From contig NZ_JAKQZC010000006.1 of NCBI RefSeq assembly GCF_023736115.1, forward strand, positions 124,001 through 188,000: a stretch of DNA of 64,000 nt, in the 5' to 3' direction. The stretch is from Salinicola avicenniae. GTDB lineage: Bacteria > Pseudomonadota > Gammaproteobacteria > Pseudomonadales > Halomonadaceae. The notes below the pieces were generated by a model. That model searched no databases and was not told where the DNA came from. It worked only from the letters and a program-made list of their open reading frames with translations. This document shows positions 1-8,011 of this stretch, one piece after another (within the stretch, counting starts at the first letter, position 1; the number at the start of each line of letters is the position of its first letter). The position numbers and the translations under genes are program-made.

Positions 1-177
1 CGAGAGAGAGAGCGTGCGCGTATCACCGCGAGAGAGCCGGCGCGAGGGCACGGCGGAGGCTGGCTGGGACATGAGATCTTCCGGAGACGTCAACGTCGAG
101 ATGCCGGCCCTTACCGGCAGGCCGATCGCGATGACAGGCGCACATCGCGATCGGCCGGGGCCGGACCGGCGGGCAAA
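1..177. other. Left-edge non-coding stretch
   Basis: I see no supportable gene between the window edge and the stop of the MFS permease. The first 50 bases are GA-rich with no clear hairpin. Confidence 0.5.
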
Positions 178-1485
178 TCAGTGTTGCATGATGGCAAGCC
201 GCTGGCCGCTTGGCGCGCGCAGCAGGAACAGGCCGATCAATACGCCGAGCAGTGCCAGCCCGGCGATGTAATACGCCGGCGACCCAGGATACGTGGCGAT
301 CAGCGAGGAGACCGCGATCGGCGTGAAACCGCCGAAGATGGCGTAAGCCACGTTGTAGGAGAACGAGAGCCCCGTGAAGCGCACCGCAGCCGGGAAAGAC
401 TTGACCGCGACGGTCGGCACCACGCCGACGATCCCGACGCCGAAGCCGACCAGGCAGTAGAGCGGCATCAGCATGTCAGGGTTCTCGGGCACGGTGTGCA
501 TCATGACCCAGTAGCTGATGCCCAGCAGGACGCTCCAGATCATCAGCGTCACGCCGCTGCCCAGCTTGTCGCAGCACCAGCCGGAGACGACGCAGCCCAG
601 CACCACGAAGACGATCGCCCAGACATTGGCCAGCGAGGCATCGATCCCGTAGAGCGACTGCAGCAGGCTCGGCGTCATCAGGATCGACACCACGATCGCC
701 CCGGTCAGAATCCAGGTCACGCCCATTGAGAGCGCAACGCTGTCCAGATGACGGCTGAGCACGCGCTTGACCGGCAGGCCGTCGTTGAGTGCCTTCTTGG
801 CACGCAGCTCGGCGAAGACCGGCGTCTCTTCCAGATAACGCCGCAGGTAGACAGAGAGAAAGCCGAAGACGCCGCCGATAATGAACGGAATGCGCCAGGC
901 GTAGGCGTTCATCGCCTCGGCGCTGTACGACGATTTCAGTGCCGCGGAGATGATCGAGCCGATCAGGATACCCGCCACCAGACCAGAAGCCAGCGTGCCG
1001 CAGGCCAGTCCGACATGCTTGCGCGACACGTGCTCGGTGACGAAGACCCAGGCGCCGGGGACCTCGCCGCCCACGGCAGCGCCCTGCAGGATACGCATCA
1101 ACACTAGTAGCAACGGCGCCAGGTAGCCGATGGTGTCGTAGGTCGGCAGACAGCCGATCAGCAGTGTCGGCAACGACATCATGAAGATCGACAGCGTAAA
1201 CATGCGCTTGCGACCCAGCAGGTCACCGAAGTGCGCCATGATGATGCCACCGAGCGGACGCGCCAGGTAGCCGGCGGCGAAGATGCCGTAGGTCTGCACC
1301 ATGCGCAGCCACTCCGGCATGTCGGCCGGGAAGAACAGGTGGCCGATCACCGTGGCAAAGTAGACGAAAATGATGAAGTCGTAGAATTCCAGCGCACCGC
1401 CCAGGGCGGAAAGCGAGAGAACCTTGATGTCACCGCGTGACAAGGGACGCGACGGAGCCGCATCGTATTGAGGTGCGTTAGCCAT
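178..1485 (-). CDS. MFS transporter, metabolite:H+ symporter (MHS) type
   Basis: Inner-membrane permease of about 435 residues with twelve predicted membrane segments. It resembles the MHS branch of the major facilitator superfamily (alpha-ketoglutarate/shikimate/proline-betaine permeases). The cytoplasmic loop between TM2 and TM3 carries GDLLGRKR, the superfamily motif, and the N-terminal LGGALEFYDFIIF segment is typical of MHS members. I chose the ATG at 1485 (MANAPQ) because the upstream in-frame extension is polar and unlike the family. The gene stands alone; its 3' neighbour is outside the window. The substrate is probably an organic acid or osmolyte but cannot be fixed from sequence. 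Confidence 0.85.
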   Translation of the reverse strand: MANAPQYDAAPSRPLSRGDIKVLSLSALGGALEFYDFIIFVYFATVIGHLFFPADMPEWLRMVQTYGIFAAGYLARPLGGIIMAHFGDLLGRKRMFTLSIFMMSLPTLLIGCLPTYDTIGYLAPLLLVLMRILQGAAVGGEVPGAWVFVTEHVSRKHVGLACGTLASGLVAGILIGSIISAALKSSYSAEAMNAYAWRIPFIIGGVFGFLSVYLRRYLEETPVFAELRAKKALNDGLPVKRVLSRHLDSVALSMGVTWILTGAIVVSILMTPSLLQSLYGIDASLANVWAIVFVVLGCVVSGWCCDKLGSGVTLMIWSVLLGISYWVMMHTVPENPDMLMPLYCLVGFGVGIVGVVPTVAVKSFPAAVRFTGLSFSYNVAYAIFGGFTPIAVSSLIATYPGSPAYYIAGLALLGVLIGLFLLRAPSGQRLAIMQH

Positions 1486-1723
1486 AGCCCTGTTTCTTTT
1501 ATCTGAGGCGTTGAGTCTTGCTTGTGTCCAGTGGCCCTTCGCACCTGTCGGAGACGCGACAGAGGGTGCCGCCCGCAGCACGAGGGGGCGTGTACATTAC
1601 CAGACTTTACAACGCCGCGTCATGGCGGCTGGCGGGCGATTCAGGGGAAAGGTCGATGGGAGTGCCAACAACAGAGCCGGCCACTTGGGCCGGCTCCTCG
1701 ATACGCCGAGACGATGTCGCAGC
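1486..1723. other. Intergenic region between MFS permease and osmC-like gene
   Basis: This 238-base gap holds the upstream region of the permease (reverse strand) and the terminator-like hairpin at 1674-1696 behind the OsmC-like gene. No further gene is supported. Confidence 0.5.
1674..1696 (-). terminator. Hairpin downstream of osmC-like gene
   Basis: Perfect 9-bp arms GAGCCGGCC / GGCCGGCTC around a 5-base loop, 28 bases past the stop of the OsmC-like gene. The trailing tract on the reverse strand is only moderately T-rich (TGTTGTTGG), so it is a weak intrinsic terminator. Confidence 0.6.
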
Positions 1724-2155
1724 TCAGCTCTGCAACGTAGCGTCCAGCGAAATCTTCGCGTTCAACAGCTTGGAAATCGGGCAGCCTTCCTTCGCCTTCT
1801 GCGCGGCGCTGTCGAAAGTCGCCTGATCACCGCCAGGAATCTTGGCAACCGTTTTGAGCTGCACTTCGGTGATGGTGAAACCGCTGTCGTCCTGCTCCAT
1901 GATCACCGTGGCGTCGGTCTTGATGCTATCCGCCTCGACGCCTTCTTCGCCCAGCATCATCGAGAGTGCCATGGAAAAACAGCTGGCATGCGCTGATGCG
2001 ATCAGCTCCTCGGGGTTGGTTCCGGGCTGTCCCTCGAAGCGCGTGTTGAAACCGTAAGGGTTGGCCTGGAGCGCACCGCTTTCGGTGGAAACCACGCCCT
2101 TGCCCTGCTTCAGACTACCTGTCCATTCGGCGGAACCGGATTTCTTGATCGTCAT
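1724..2155 (-). CDS. OsmC/Ohr-family thiol peroxidase
   Basis: Small cytoplasmic peroxiredoxin-like protein (143 residues) that reduces organic hydroperoxides with a reactive thiol. The two family cysteines are visible: Cys59 in HASCFSMAL and Cys125 in EGCPISKL, with Glu49/50 in NPEELIASA. Length and the position of the cysteine pair fit OsmC rather than Ohr, but the subgroup is uncertain. A TTG lies in frame at 2161; I prefer the ATG at 2155, which has AAGGAG six bases upstream. A tandem repeat lies just upstream (2189-2240). It neighbours thiol peroxidase tpx, making a small oxidative-stress pair with separate promoters. Confidence 0.9.
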   Translation of the reverse strand: MTIKKSGSAEWTGSLKQGKGVVSTESGALQANPYGFNTRFEGQPGTNPEELIASAHASCFSMALSMMLGEEGVEADSIKTDATVIMEQDDSGFTITEVQLKTVAKIPGGDQATFDSAAQKAKEGCPISKLLNAKISLDATLQS

Positions 2156-2188
2156 CGTCAACTCCTTCTGATGTGATGCGACTGTTGG

Positions 2189-2240
2189 GACACCACTATT
2201 TATTGAGACGCAACTATTTGTTGAGGCGCCACTATCGTGG
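2189..2240. repeat. 18-bp imperfect tandem repeat, about 2.9 copies
   Basis: Copies start at 2189, 2207 and 2225. Copies 1 and 2 agree at 15 of 18 positions (core CACTATTTATTGA / CAACTATTTGTTGA); copy 3 is truncated (GCGCCACTATCGTGG). It lies in the upstream region of the osmC-like gene and could contain promoter elements. Confidence 0.8.
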
Positions 2241-2366
2241 CGGCGGGCATCGCTGGTCCCTCGACCGGGGAAGCCCTACCTTGTACTACCTGCCGGATTA
2301 CGACGGCAGACATCGCCCATCGCGTCGGATGGCGTGCCCGTCAGTGTAGACCAAGGTACGCAGGCG

Positions 2367-2879
2367 TCATCCCGCGCGACGATTCAGTGCGGCTGTCGCC
2401 GCGTCATAGTCGGGCTCGTTCTTGATCTCGCTGACCAGCTCGGCATGCACAATCTCGTCGTTGGCATCGGCCACGATCACCGCGCGAGCACAGAGCCCTG
2501 CCATCGAGCCACTGTCCAGCGCCACGCCGTAACGTTCGCGAAATTCAGGATGGCGAAAGCAGGACAGCGTGGTCACACTATCCAGCCCTTCGGCACCGCA
2601 GAAACGGGTTTGCGCGAATGGCAGATCGGCGGAAATCACCAGCACCACCGTGTTCTCCAGCTCGCTGGCATAGGCATTGAACTTGCGCGTCGACAGGGCA
2701 CAGGTCGGCGTATCCACACTGGGGATGATATTGAGCACCTTGCGCTTGCCGGCGTAGGTATCCAGCGAGACATCGTTCATTTGACTATCCGTCAGCGTGA
2801 ACGACGGCAGCGATTCGCCCTCCTCGGGAAAGCGGCCGCTGACCTCCACAGTCACACCGCCTCGGGTCACGGTTTGCAT
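2367..2879 (-). CDS. tpx: Thiol peroxidase (atypical 2-Cys peroxiredoxin)
   Basis: Tpx, a thioredoxin-dependent lipid/organic hydroperoxide peroxidase, 170 residues against about 168 in E. coli. The peroxidatic cysteine is Cys60 within [14 protein letters not shown] and the resolving cysteine is Cys94 in TRFCGAEG, the spacing expected for atypical 2-Cys Tpx. The ATG at 2879 has AGGGAG upstream. It is probably monocistronic: a 211-base gap separates it from the osmC-like gene. Confidence 0.97.
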   Translation of the reverse strand: MQTVTRGGVTVEVSGRFPEEGESLPSFTLTDSQMNDVSLDTYAGKRKVLNIIPSVDTPTCALSTRKFNAYASELENTVVLVISADLPFAQTRFCGAEGLDSVTTLSCFRHPEFRERYGVALDSGSMAGLCARAVIVADANDEIVHAELVSEIKNEPDYDAATAALNRRAG

Positions 2880-2918
2880 GGCAGGACTCCCTCTGAATAG
2901 CAGGCTTCGAAGTTGAAT

Positions 2919-2946
2919 GCGTGAATGACAACGCGTGAATAACAGG
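2919..2946. repeat. 14-bp tandem duplication upstream of tpx
   Basis: GCGTGAATGACAAC at 2919-2932 is followed directly by GCGTGAATAACAGG at 2933-2946 (11 of 14 identical). It sits about 40 bases upstream of the tpx start codon. Confidence 0.7.
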
Positions 2947-3036
2947 TTCGCCTCGCACGCCGCGCTGCCACCCTATCGAGAACGGCGAACCGTGACGCGA
3001 TCTTCCGTCGCCAGCATAGCGCATCACACTCGGCTG

Positions 3037-3612
3037 TCAGCCACGCTCACAGGCCCGAGCTGCTGCCAGGGCCTGAGAATCGGGCGCTCGCAGCCGCTCC
3101 ACGTTACGTTCGGGGATCCCCTCGGGGTCCGCATGACTCGCCAGCGCCCGCTCAAGCGACGCTTCGCGCAGCAGATGCAGCATCGGGTAAGGCGAGCGAT
3201 TGGTCGCATTGGCCGGGTCATCTGCCTCGACGCCATCGAATAAATAGTCAGGGTGAAAGCTCGCCAGCTGGTAGACACCCTCATAGCCCAGCGATGCCAG
3301 CAGCGCCTCGGCCAGCGACAGCAATGTCAGGTAGTCGTCGAAATCCTCCAGCCCCTGAGGCAGGATGAAAAGCGTGGTGGCGATATCGGCGTCGCGATCC
3401 AGCAGGCGACACTCATCGGCCAGCTCGTGCAGCCAGCCCTCGACGGCGTTCGACTCGGCGATGGCGTAACGCACGGCCCGGCGGCGCACCTCTCGACCGG
3501 CGAAGGGGCAGATATCGTGGGCGACCACGAAGGTCTCGAGCCATTGCTGCGTGGCAGGAACAATGGCGCTGTCGGCTGAAAAATCGATGATGGTGGTCTC
3601 GTAAGCAGGCAT
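3037..3612 (-). CDS. DUF1415 family protein
   Basis: Conserved 191-residue cytoplasmic protein of unknown function. The family hallmark WLETFVVAHDICPFAGR (Cys35 in CPFA) lies near the N-terminus, followed by the conserved FHPDYLFDG and NRSPYPMLHLLRE segments typical of DUF1415. No membrane segments or signal peptide. The ATG at 3612 faces an aldo/keto reductase across an 88-base divergent promoter region. Confidence 0.9.
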   Translation of the reverse strand: MPAYETTIIDFSADSAIVPATQQWLETFVVAHDICPFAGREVRRRAVRYAIAESNAVEGWLHELADECRLLDRDADIATTLFILPQGLEDFDDYLTLLSLAEALLASLGYEGVYQLASFHPDYLFDGVEADDPANATNRSPYPMLHLLREASLERALASHADPEGIPERNVERLRAPDSQALAAARACERG

Positions 3613-3700
3613 GGGAACCGATAGCCGAGCTAAGTAAAGTTGCGAACCCGGCGAGTGACGACCAGCATAACAGTACCGATTTCCCGAAGAAGGTATTTCG

Positions 3701-4600
3701 ATGGCCTATACGACTCCTCAGATCGTCTTCCCCGCCGACGACCGCGAAGCGACGATGGCCCTGCCGGCCATCGGCCAGGGAACCTGGTATATGGGCGAAA
3801 ACATCGCACCGCGACAACAGGAGATCGACGCGCTCCGCCATGGCCTGGATCTCGGCCTGCGCCTGATCGATACCGCCGAGATGTACGGTGATGGAGAGGC
3901 CGAGGCCGTCGTCGGCGAGGCGGTACGGGGAAGGCGCGACGACGCCTTTATCGTCTCCAAGGTCTACCCCTGGAATGCCGGACGCGATAGCGCCATCGCC
4001 GCCTGCGAACGCAGCCTCTCGAGGCTCGGTATCGAAACGCTCGATCTCTACCTGCTGCACTGGCCCGGGGGCATCCCGCTCGACGAGACGTTCGAAGCCT
4101 TCGAGCGGCTGCGTGATCAGGGCAAGATCCGCCGTTTCGGCGTTTCCAACTTCGATATCGACAACCTGCGTGCGATGGCATCGATTCCGGCCGCCGCCGA
4201 CTGCGCCACCAACCAAGTGCTCTACCATCTCGGTTCCCGCGGGCTCGAGGTCGACGTCAAGGACTGGATGCACGATCAGCATCTGCCGATCATGGCCTAC
4301 TGCCCGCTCGCCCAAGGCGGGCGCCTGCGGGCCAAACTGCTCACGTCCGCCGTCGTCAACGACATCGCCGCCAAGCATCAGGCCGATGCGGCCCAGGTCC
4401 TGCTCGCCTGGTGCATTCGCCCGGCCAACGGCAACCCGGAAGCGCCCCGCCCCATCATCGCGATTCCCAAGGCGGCCAGTCTCGAGCACGTCCGCGCCAA
4501 CGCCGCCGCGCTCGAGCTGGACCTCGACGACGAGGACTTGGCACGACTCGACAACGCCTTCCCCGCCCCCCGAGAGCCGGTACCGCTGGATATCGTCTAA
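3701..4600 (+). CDS. Aldo/keto reductase
   Basis: NAD(P)H-dependent carbonyl reductase of the AKR superfamily, 299 residues. The catalytic tetrad is complete: Asp57 (LIDTAEMYG), Tyr62, Lys87 (SKVYPWN) and His120 (LYLLHWPG). The C-terminal cofactor segment with IAIPKAAS is also present. The substrate cannot be assigned; it resembles the YeaE/2,5-diketogluconate reductase-like branch. The start at 3701 has AGAAGG eight bases upstream. It precedes the secreted hydrolase gene by 84 bases in the same direction and may be co-transcribed. Confidence 0.92.
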   Translation: MAYTTPQIVFPADDREATMALPAIGQGTWYMGENIAPRQQEIDALRHGLDLGLRLIDTAEMYGDGEAEAVVGEAVRGRRDDAFIVSKVYPWNAGRDSAIAACERSLSRLGIETLDLYLLHWPGGIPLDETFEAFERLRDQGKIRRFGVSNFDIDNLRAMASIPAAADCATNQVLYHLGSRGLEVDVKDWMHDQHLPIMAYCPLAQGGRLRAKLLTSAVVNDIAAKHQADAAQVLLAWCIRPANGNPEAPRPIIAIPKAASLEHVRANAAALELDLDDEDLARLDNAFPAPREPVPLDIV

Positions 4601-4684
4601 TCTCGTCAGGCGCCTCTTCCTTACGACCAGATCTGACAAGCATGACCCGCTGACTCATCCCGCACGCCCTCGAAGGAGTTCGAC

Positions 4685-5752
4685 ATGCAGGACCGTAGCC
4701 CGATATCCGCTTTCCTCTCGGCACGCCCGCGCCGGCCTGCGCTGGGCCTCGTACTCGGTGCCGCGCTGATCGGTCTTGCGGCGCCCGCCGTGGCCGAGGA
4801 GAGCGAGACGCCGCGCTATGGCGGTGAACTGCAAGGGTTCGACTACCCCTATCCCGTGGAACGCTTCCGCTTTACCTCACAGCGCCAGGATCTGCAGATG
4901 GCCTACCTGGACGTACCCGCCGACACTCCCAACGGCCGCACCGTGGTGCTGCTGCACGGCAAGAATTTCTGTGCCGCCACCTGGGAGGACTCGATCGACC
5001 GGCTGACCGCCGCCGGGTATCGCGTCATCGCGCCAGACCAGGTCGGCTTCTGCAAGTCGAGCAAGCCGGAGGCTTATCAGTTCAGTTTCCATCAATTGGC
5101 CAGCAATACTCACGCCCTGCTGGAGAGCCTCGATCTAGGCGACGTAACCGTCATGGGCCACTCCATGGGCGGCATGCTCGCCAGTCGCTATGCGCTCATG
5201 TATCCGGAGCAGACCGAACAACTGGTACTGGTCAACCCGATCGGCCTCGAGGACTGGAAAGCGATGGGCGTACCCTATCAGCCCGTGGATGAGGGCTTCG
5301 CCAGCGAACGGCAGAAGGACGCCGAGTCGATCCGTGCCTACCAGCAGTCGACCTACTATGTCGGCGACTGGGAGCCGCGCTACGACCGCTGGGTGAATAT
5401 GCTGGCCGGCATGTATGCAGGGCGTGACGGCGAACGTGTCGCCTGGAACCAGGCGTTGACCTCGGACATGGTCTTTACCCAGCCGGTCATCCACGAATTC
5501 GGCGAGATTGAGGTTCCGACACTGCTGCTGATCGGCGAGCAGGACAACACCGCCATTGGCAAGGGGCGGGCCTCCGAGGCCGTACAGCAGACGTTGGGGC
5601 ACTACGACGTACTCGGCGAACGCGCCGCCGAGCGCATTCCGGATGCCGAGTTGATCGAGTTTCCCGAGCTGGGACACTCACCGCATATCCAGCAGCCGGA
5701 TCGCTTTCACAAAGTGCTGCTGGACGGCCTGGAAGGTCTCGACGACAGCTAA
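4685..5752 (+). CDS. Secreted alpha/beta hydrolase
   Basis: Alpha/beta hydrolase of 355 residues with an N-terminal signal peptide (hydrophobic stretch about 18-33, likely cleavage after AVA at 37), so it acts in the periplasm or outside the cell. The triad is readable: Ser160 in GHSMGG, Asp287 in GEQDNT and His331 in LGHSPHI; HGKNFCAATW holds the oxyanion-hole segment. Strong ribosome binding site GAAGGAG. The family covers haloalkane dehalogenases, epoxide hydrolases and esterases; the serine nucleophile points to an esterase/peptidase-type activity. Confidence 0.9.
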   Translation: MQDRSPISAFLSARPRRPALGLVLGAALIGLAAPAVAEESETPRYGGELQGFDYPYPVERFRFTSQRQDLQMAYLDVPADTPNGRTVVLLHGKNFCAATWEDSIDRLTAAGYRVIAPDQVGFCKSSKPEAYQFSFHQLASNTHALLESLDLGDVTVMGHSMGGMLASRYALMYPEQTEQLVLVNPIGLEDWKAMGVPYQPVDEGFASERQKDAESIRAYQQSTYYVGDWEPRYDRWVNMLAGMYAGRDGERVAWNQALTSDMVFTQPVIHEFGEIEVPTLLLIGEQDNTAIGKGRASEAVQQTLGHYDVLGERAAERIPDAELIEFPELGHSPHIQQPDRFHKVLLDGLEGLDDS

Positions 5753-5774
5753 GACAGCCGCACGGCACCGCTCT

Positions 5775-6524
5775 TCAAAACGAGAGCTGTCCGCTCCCTG
5801 CCACCTCGCCGCGCCGCGAGGCCAGCCGATCCGCCAGCCGGGTCGGTTCCGGCAGTTTGGTCGTGCCCAGACACGCCGTCACCCAATCGACCGCCGTCAG
5901 CAGTGACAGCCGGTGGCCGGGAGAGACGAACAGCGGCTTGACGTTCTCCCGCGAGCGCAGCACGGCGCCAATCGTCACGCGGCCTTCCGCGTCCAGCGCG
6001 ACGTCCTTCGGGTCCTCCTCGCGCCGGCGGTCGGTTAATGGCGTCCAGGCGCCCTTGGCCGTTGGCACCTCACCGAAGCGGCCGCAGAGCCGGCTCTTGC
6101 CGACGCCGATGGTCGGCAGGTCGAGCCACAACCCCAGATGCGAGGCGATGCCCAGTCGCCGCGGGTGCGCGATCCCCTGCCCGTCGACCATGACCAGATC
6201 CGGCAAGGTCGAAAGACGCTCGAATGCGCCAAGCGCCGCCGGTATCTCGCGAAACGACAAGAGTCCCGGCACATAGGGCATCCGCGTCGGCTCGCGATGG
6301 ACCACCTGCTCCCGCAGCACCAGCGACGGCCACTCGAGCAGCACCAGGGCCGCCCGCGTCGTCTCGCCGCCATTCTCGAAGCCGATATCCATGCCCGCGA
6401 CCGTCGCCACCTCGCCGATTCGATCCTCGCGCACCAGCGAGGGCGCCAGACGCTTCTGCAGCGCAATGGCCGCTTCCGGGCTCAGGTTCCAGTCGTGCAG
6501 TGGCATACGCGCTAAAGTCGGCAT
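5775..6524 (-). CDS. nfi: Endonuclease V (deoxyinosine 3' endonuclease)
   Basis: DNA repair nuclease that nicks the second phosphodiester 3' to deoxyinosine. Catalytic acids align with the family: Asp46 (GMDIGFE), Glu93 (LLSFREIP) and Asp114 (VMVDGQGIAHPR); GVGKSRLCG follows. 249 residues against 223 in E. coli Nfi. An ATG six codons downstream (MPLHDW) is possible, but GGGAG lies well placed for 6524. Convergent with the secreted hydrolase. Confidence 0.95.
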   Translation of the reverse strand: MPTLARMPLHDWNLSPEAAIALQKRLAPSLVREDRIGEVATVAGMDIGFENGGETTRAALVLLEWPSLVLREQVVHREPTRMPYVPGLLSFREIPAALGAFERLSTLPDLVMVDGQGIAHPRRLGIASHLGLWLDLPTIGVGKSRLCGRFGEVPTAKGAWTPLTDRRREEDPKDVALDAEGRVTIGAVLRSRENVKPLFVSPGHRLSLLTAVDWVTACLGTTKLPEPTRLADRLASRRGEVAGSGQLSF

Positions 6525-6769
6525 TCAAGGCTCCCATGGTGGCTGGCAATTGTGGCTGGTGGCAGTGACTTGGCAGAGGTGGCTAACGAGCTGGTCAAGG
6601 CGCCAGGCAGAGAGACGATGGTTGGCATGCCCTCAAGGTGACCGATTTCCAGCGTAGGCGCCGACCACCCCAAACACCAATCGCTCGGCCGGTCACGACT
6701 GCCAGTTACGCTACCGCGCGTTACACTGTGGCGCTCGTTTATCCGTCGTCAGCTGCAACAGGCCTCGCC

Positions 6770-8011
6770 GTGAAACTGATCCACACCGCCGACTGGCACC
6801 TCGGTCAATCCTTCCACGGTCAGGAGCGCCACGCCGAACATCGCGCCTTTCTCGACTGGCTGCTGGTGACGCTTCAGGCGCGCCAGCCAGATGCGCTGCT
6901 GATCGCCGGCGACGTCTTCGACGTGGTCAATCCGTCGCTGCGCGCCCAGGAGCTGCTCTACGACTTCATCGTCAGCGCCCATGCGGCACTGCCCGAGCTG
7001 ACAATCGTGATGATCGCCGGCAACCACGACAGCGGTTCGCGCATCGAGCTGCCGGCACCGCTGATGCGCCGCTTGCGAACGCATGCTCTGGGACGAGTGC
7101 ACTGGCTCGACGACGGCCGCCTCGACTGCGACCACCTGCTGGTACCGTTGCCCGATCACCACGGCGATGTGCGAGCCTGGTGCCTGGCGCTCCCCTTTCT
7201 GCGCCCGGCGGAGGTGACCGGCGGCGACGTCACGGACTACCGTGACGGCATCGCCCGCGTTCACCGTGAGCTGATCGCGGCCGCCGAGGCGCGCCGCCAG
7301 CCGGGTCAGGCGCTCGTGGCGATGAGCCACGCCCACCTCACCGGCGCCGCCGTATCGGAGGCGAGCGAGCGACCTATCGTCATCGGCGGCGAGGAGTCGA
7401 TCCCCGCCTCCCTCTTCCCGCCGGCGATCGCCTATGTCGCGCTGGGGCACCTGCATCGACCACAGCAGGTCGGCGAACCACGCATCCGCTACAGCGGCTC
7501 CCCCTTGCCGCTGGACTTCAGCGAGAGCCACTATCCGCACCAGGTGCTCGAAGTCACGCTGGCCGAAGCGCAGGTCGAGCACATCGAATCGCTGGCGATC
7601 CCGCGTCACGTCGCGCTGACGCGCGTCGGCCCTGGCGATCTCGAGGCGGTCGAAGCCACCATCGCCACGCTCGAGATCGACCCCGAGCTGCCGCGCGAAC
7701 GCTGGCCCTGGCTGGAAGTCCGGGTCGAGCTCGAGACGCCGCGCCCCGACCTGCGCGCGCGTATCGAAGCCGCCATTGCCGACAAGCCCCTGCGTCTATT
7801 GCGCATCCATAGCCGCTATCCCAACGCCGACACCACGGATACCGAGCACACCGATGCGGATCTCGACACGCTGACGCCACAGGAGGTGTTCACGCGAACC
7901 TGGCAGTCCCAGTACGGTGAAAATCCGCCTGATGCGGTGATGCGCGACTTCGCCAGCCTGCTGCAACAGGTACAGGACACCCAAGAAGACGAGGAGCAGC
8001 ACGACGCATGA
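6770..8011 (+). CDS. sbcD: Exonuclease subunit SbcD
   Basis: Mre11-type phosphoesterase subunit of the SbcCD nuclease, which opens DNA hairpins and processes double-strand ends. Metal-binding motifs appear in order: HTADWHLGQ, IAGDVFD, AGNHDSG, MSHAHLTG and GHLHRPQ. The start is GTG at 6770, giving MKLIHTADWHLGQ as in homologues; the longer in-frame extension upstream is low-complexity and not conserved. 413 residues. The stop codon overlaps the sbcC start (ATGA), indicating translational coupling. Confidence 0.96.
   Translation: MKLIHTADWHLGQSFHGQERHAEHRAFLDWLLVTLQARQPDALLIAGDVFDVVNPSLRAQELLYDFIVSAHAALPELTIVMIAGNHDSGSRIELPAPLMRRLRTHALGRVHWLDDGRLDCDHLLVPLPDHHGDVRAWCLALPFLRPAEVTGGDVTDYRDGIARVHRELIAAAEARRQPGQALVAMSHAHLTGAAVSEASERPIVIGGEESIPASLFPPAIAYVALGHLHRPQQVGEPRIRYSGSPLPLDFSESHYPHQVLEVTLAEAQVEHIESLAIPRHVALTRVGPGDLEAVEATIATLEIDPELPRERWPWLEVRVELETPRPDLRARIEAAIADKPLRLLRIHSRYPNADTTDTEHTDADLDTLTPQEVFTRTWQSQYGENPPDAVMRDFASLLQQVQDTQEDEEQHDA

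Noticed and set aside
3413-4639. Long reverse-strand open frame opposite the aldo/keto reductase (about 408 codons)
   Set aside because: It is antisense to a gene with a full catalytic tetrad; the predicted protein is compositionally odd and matches no family. High GC produces such shadows.
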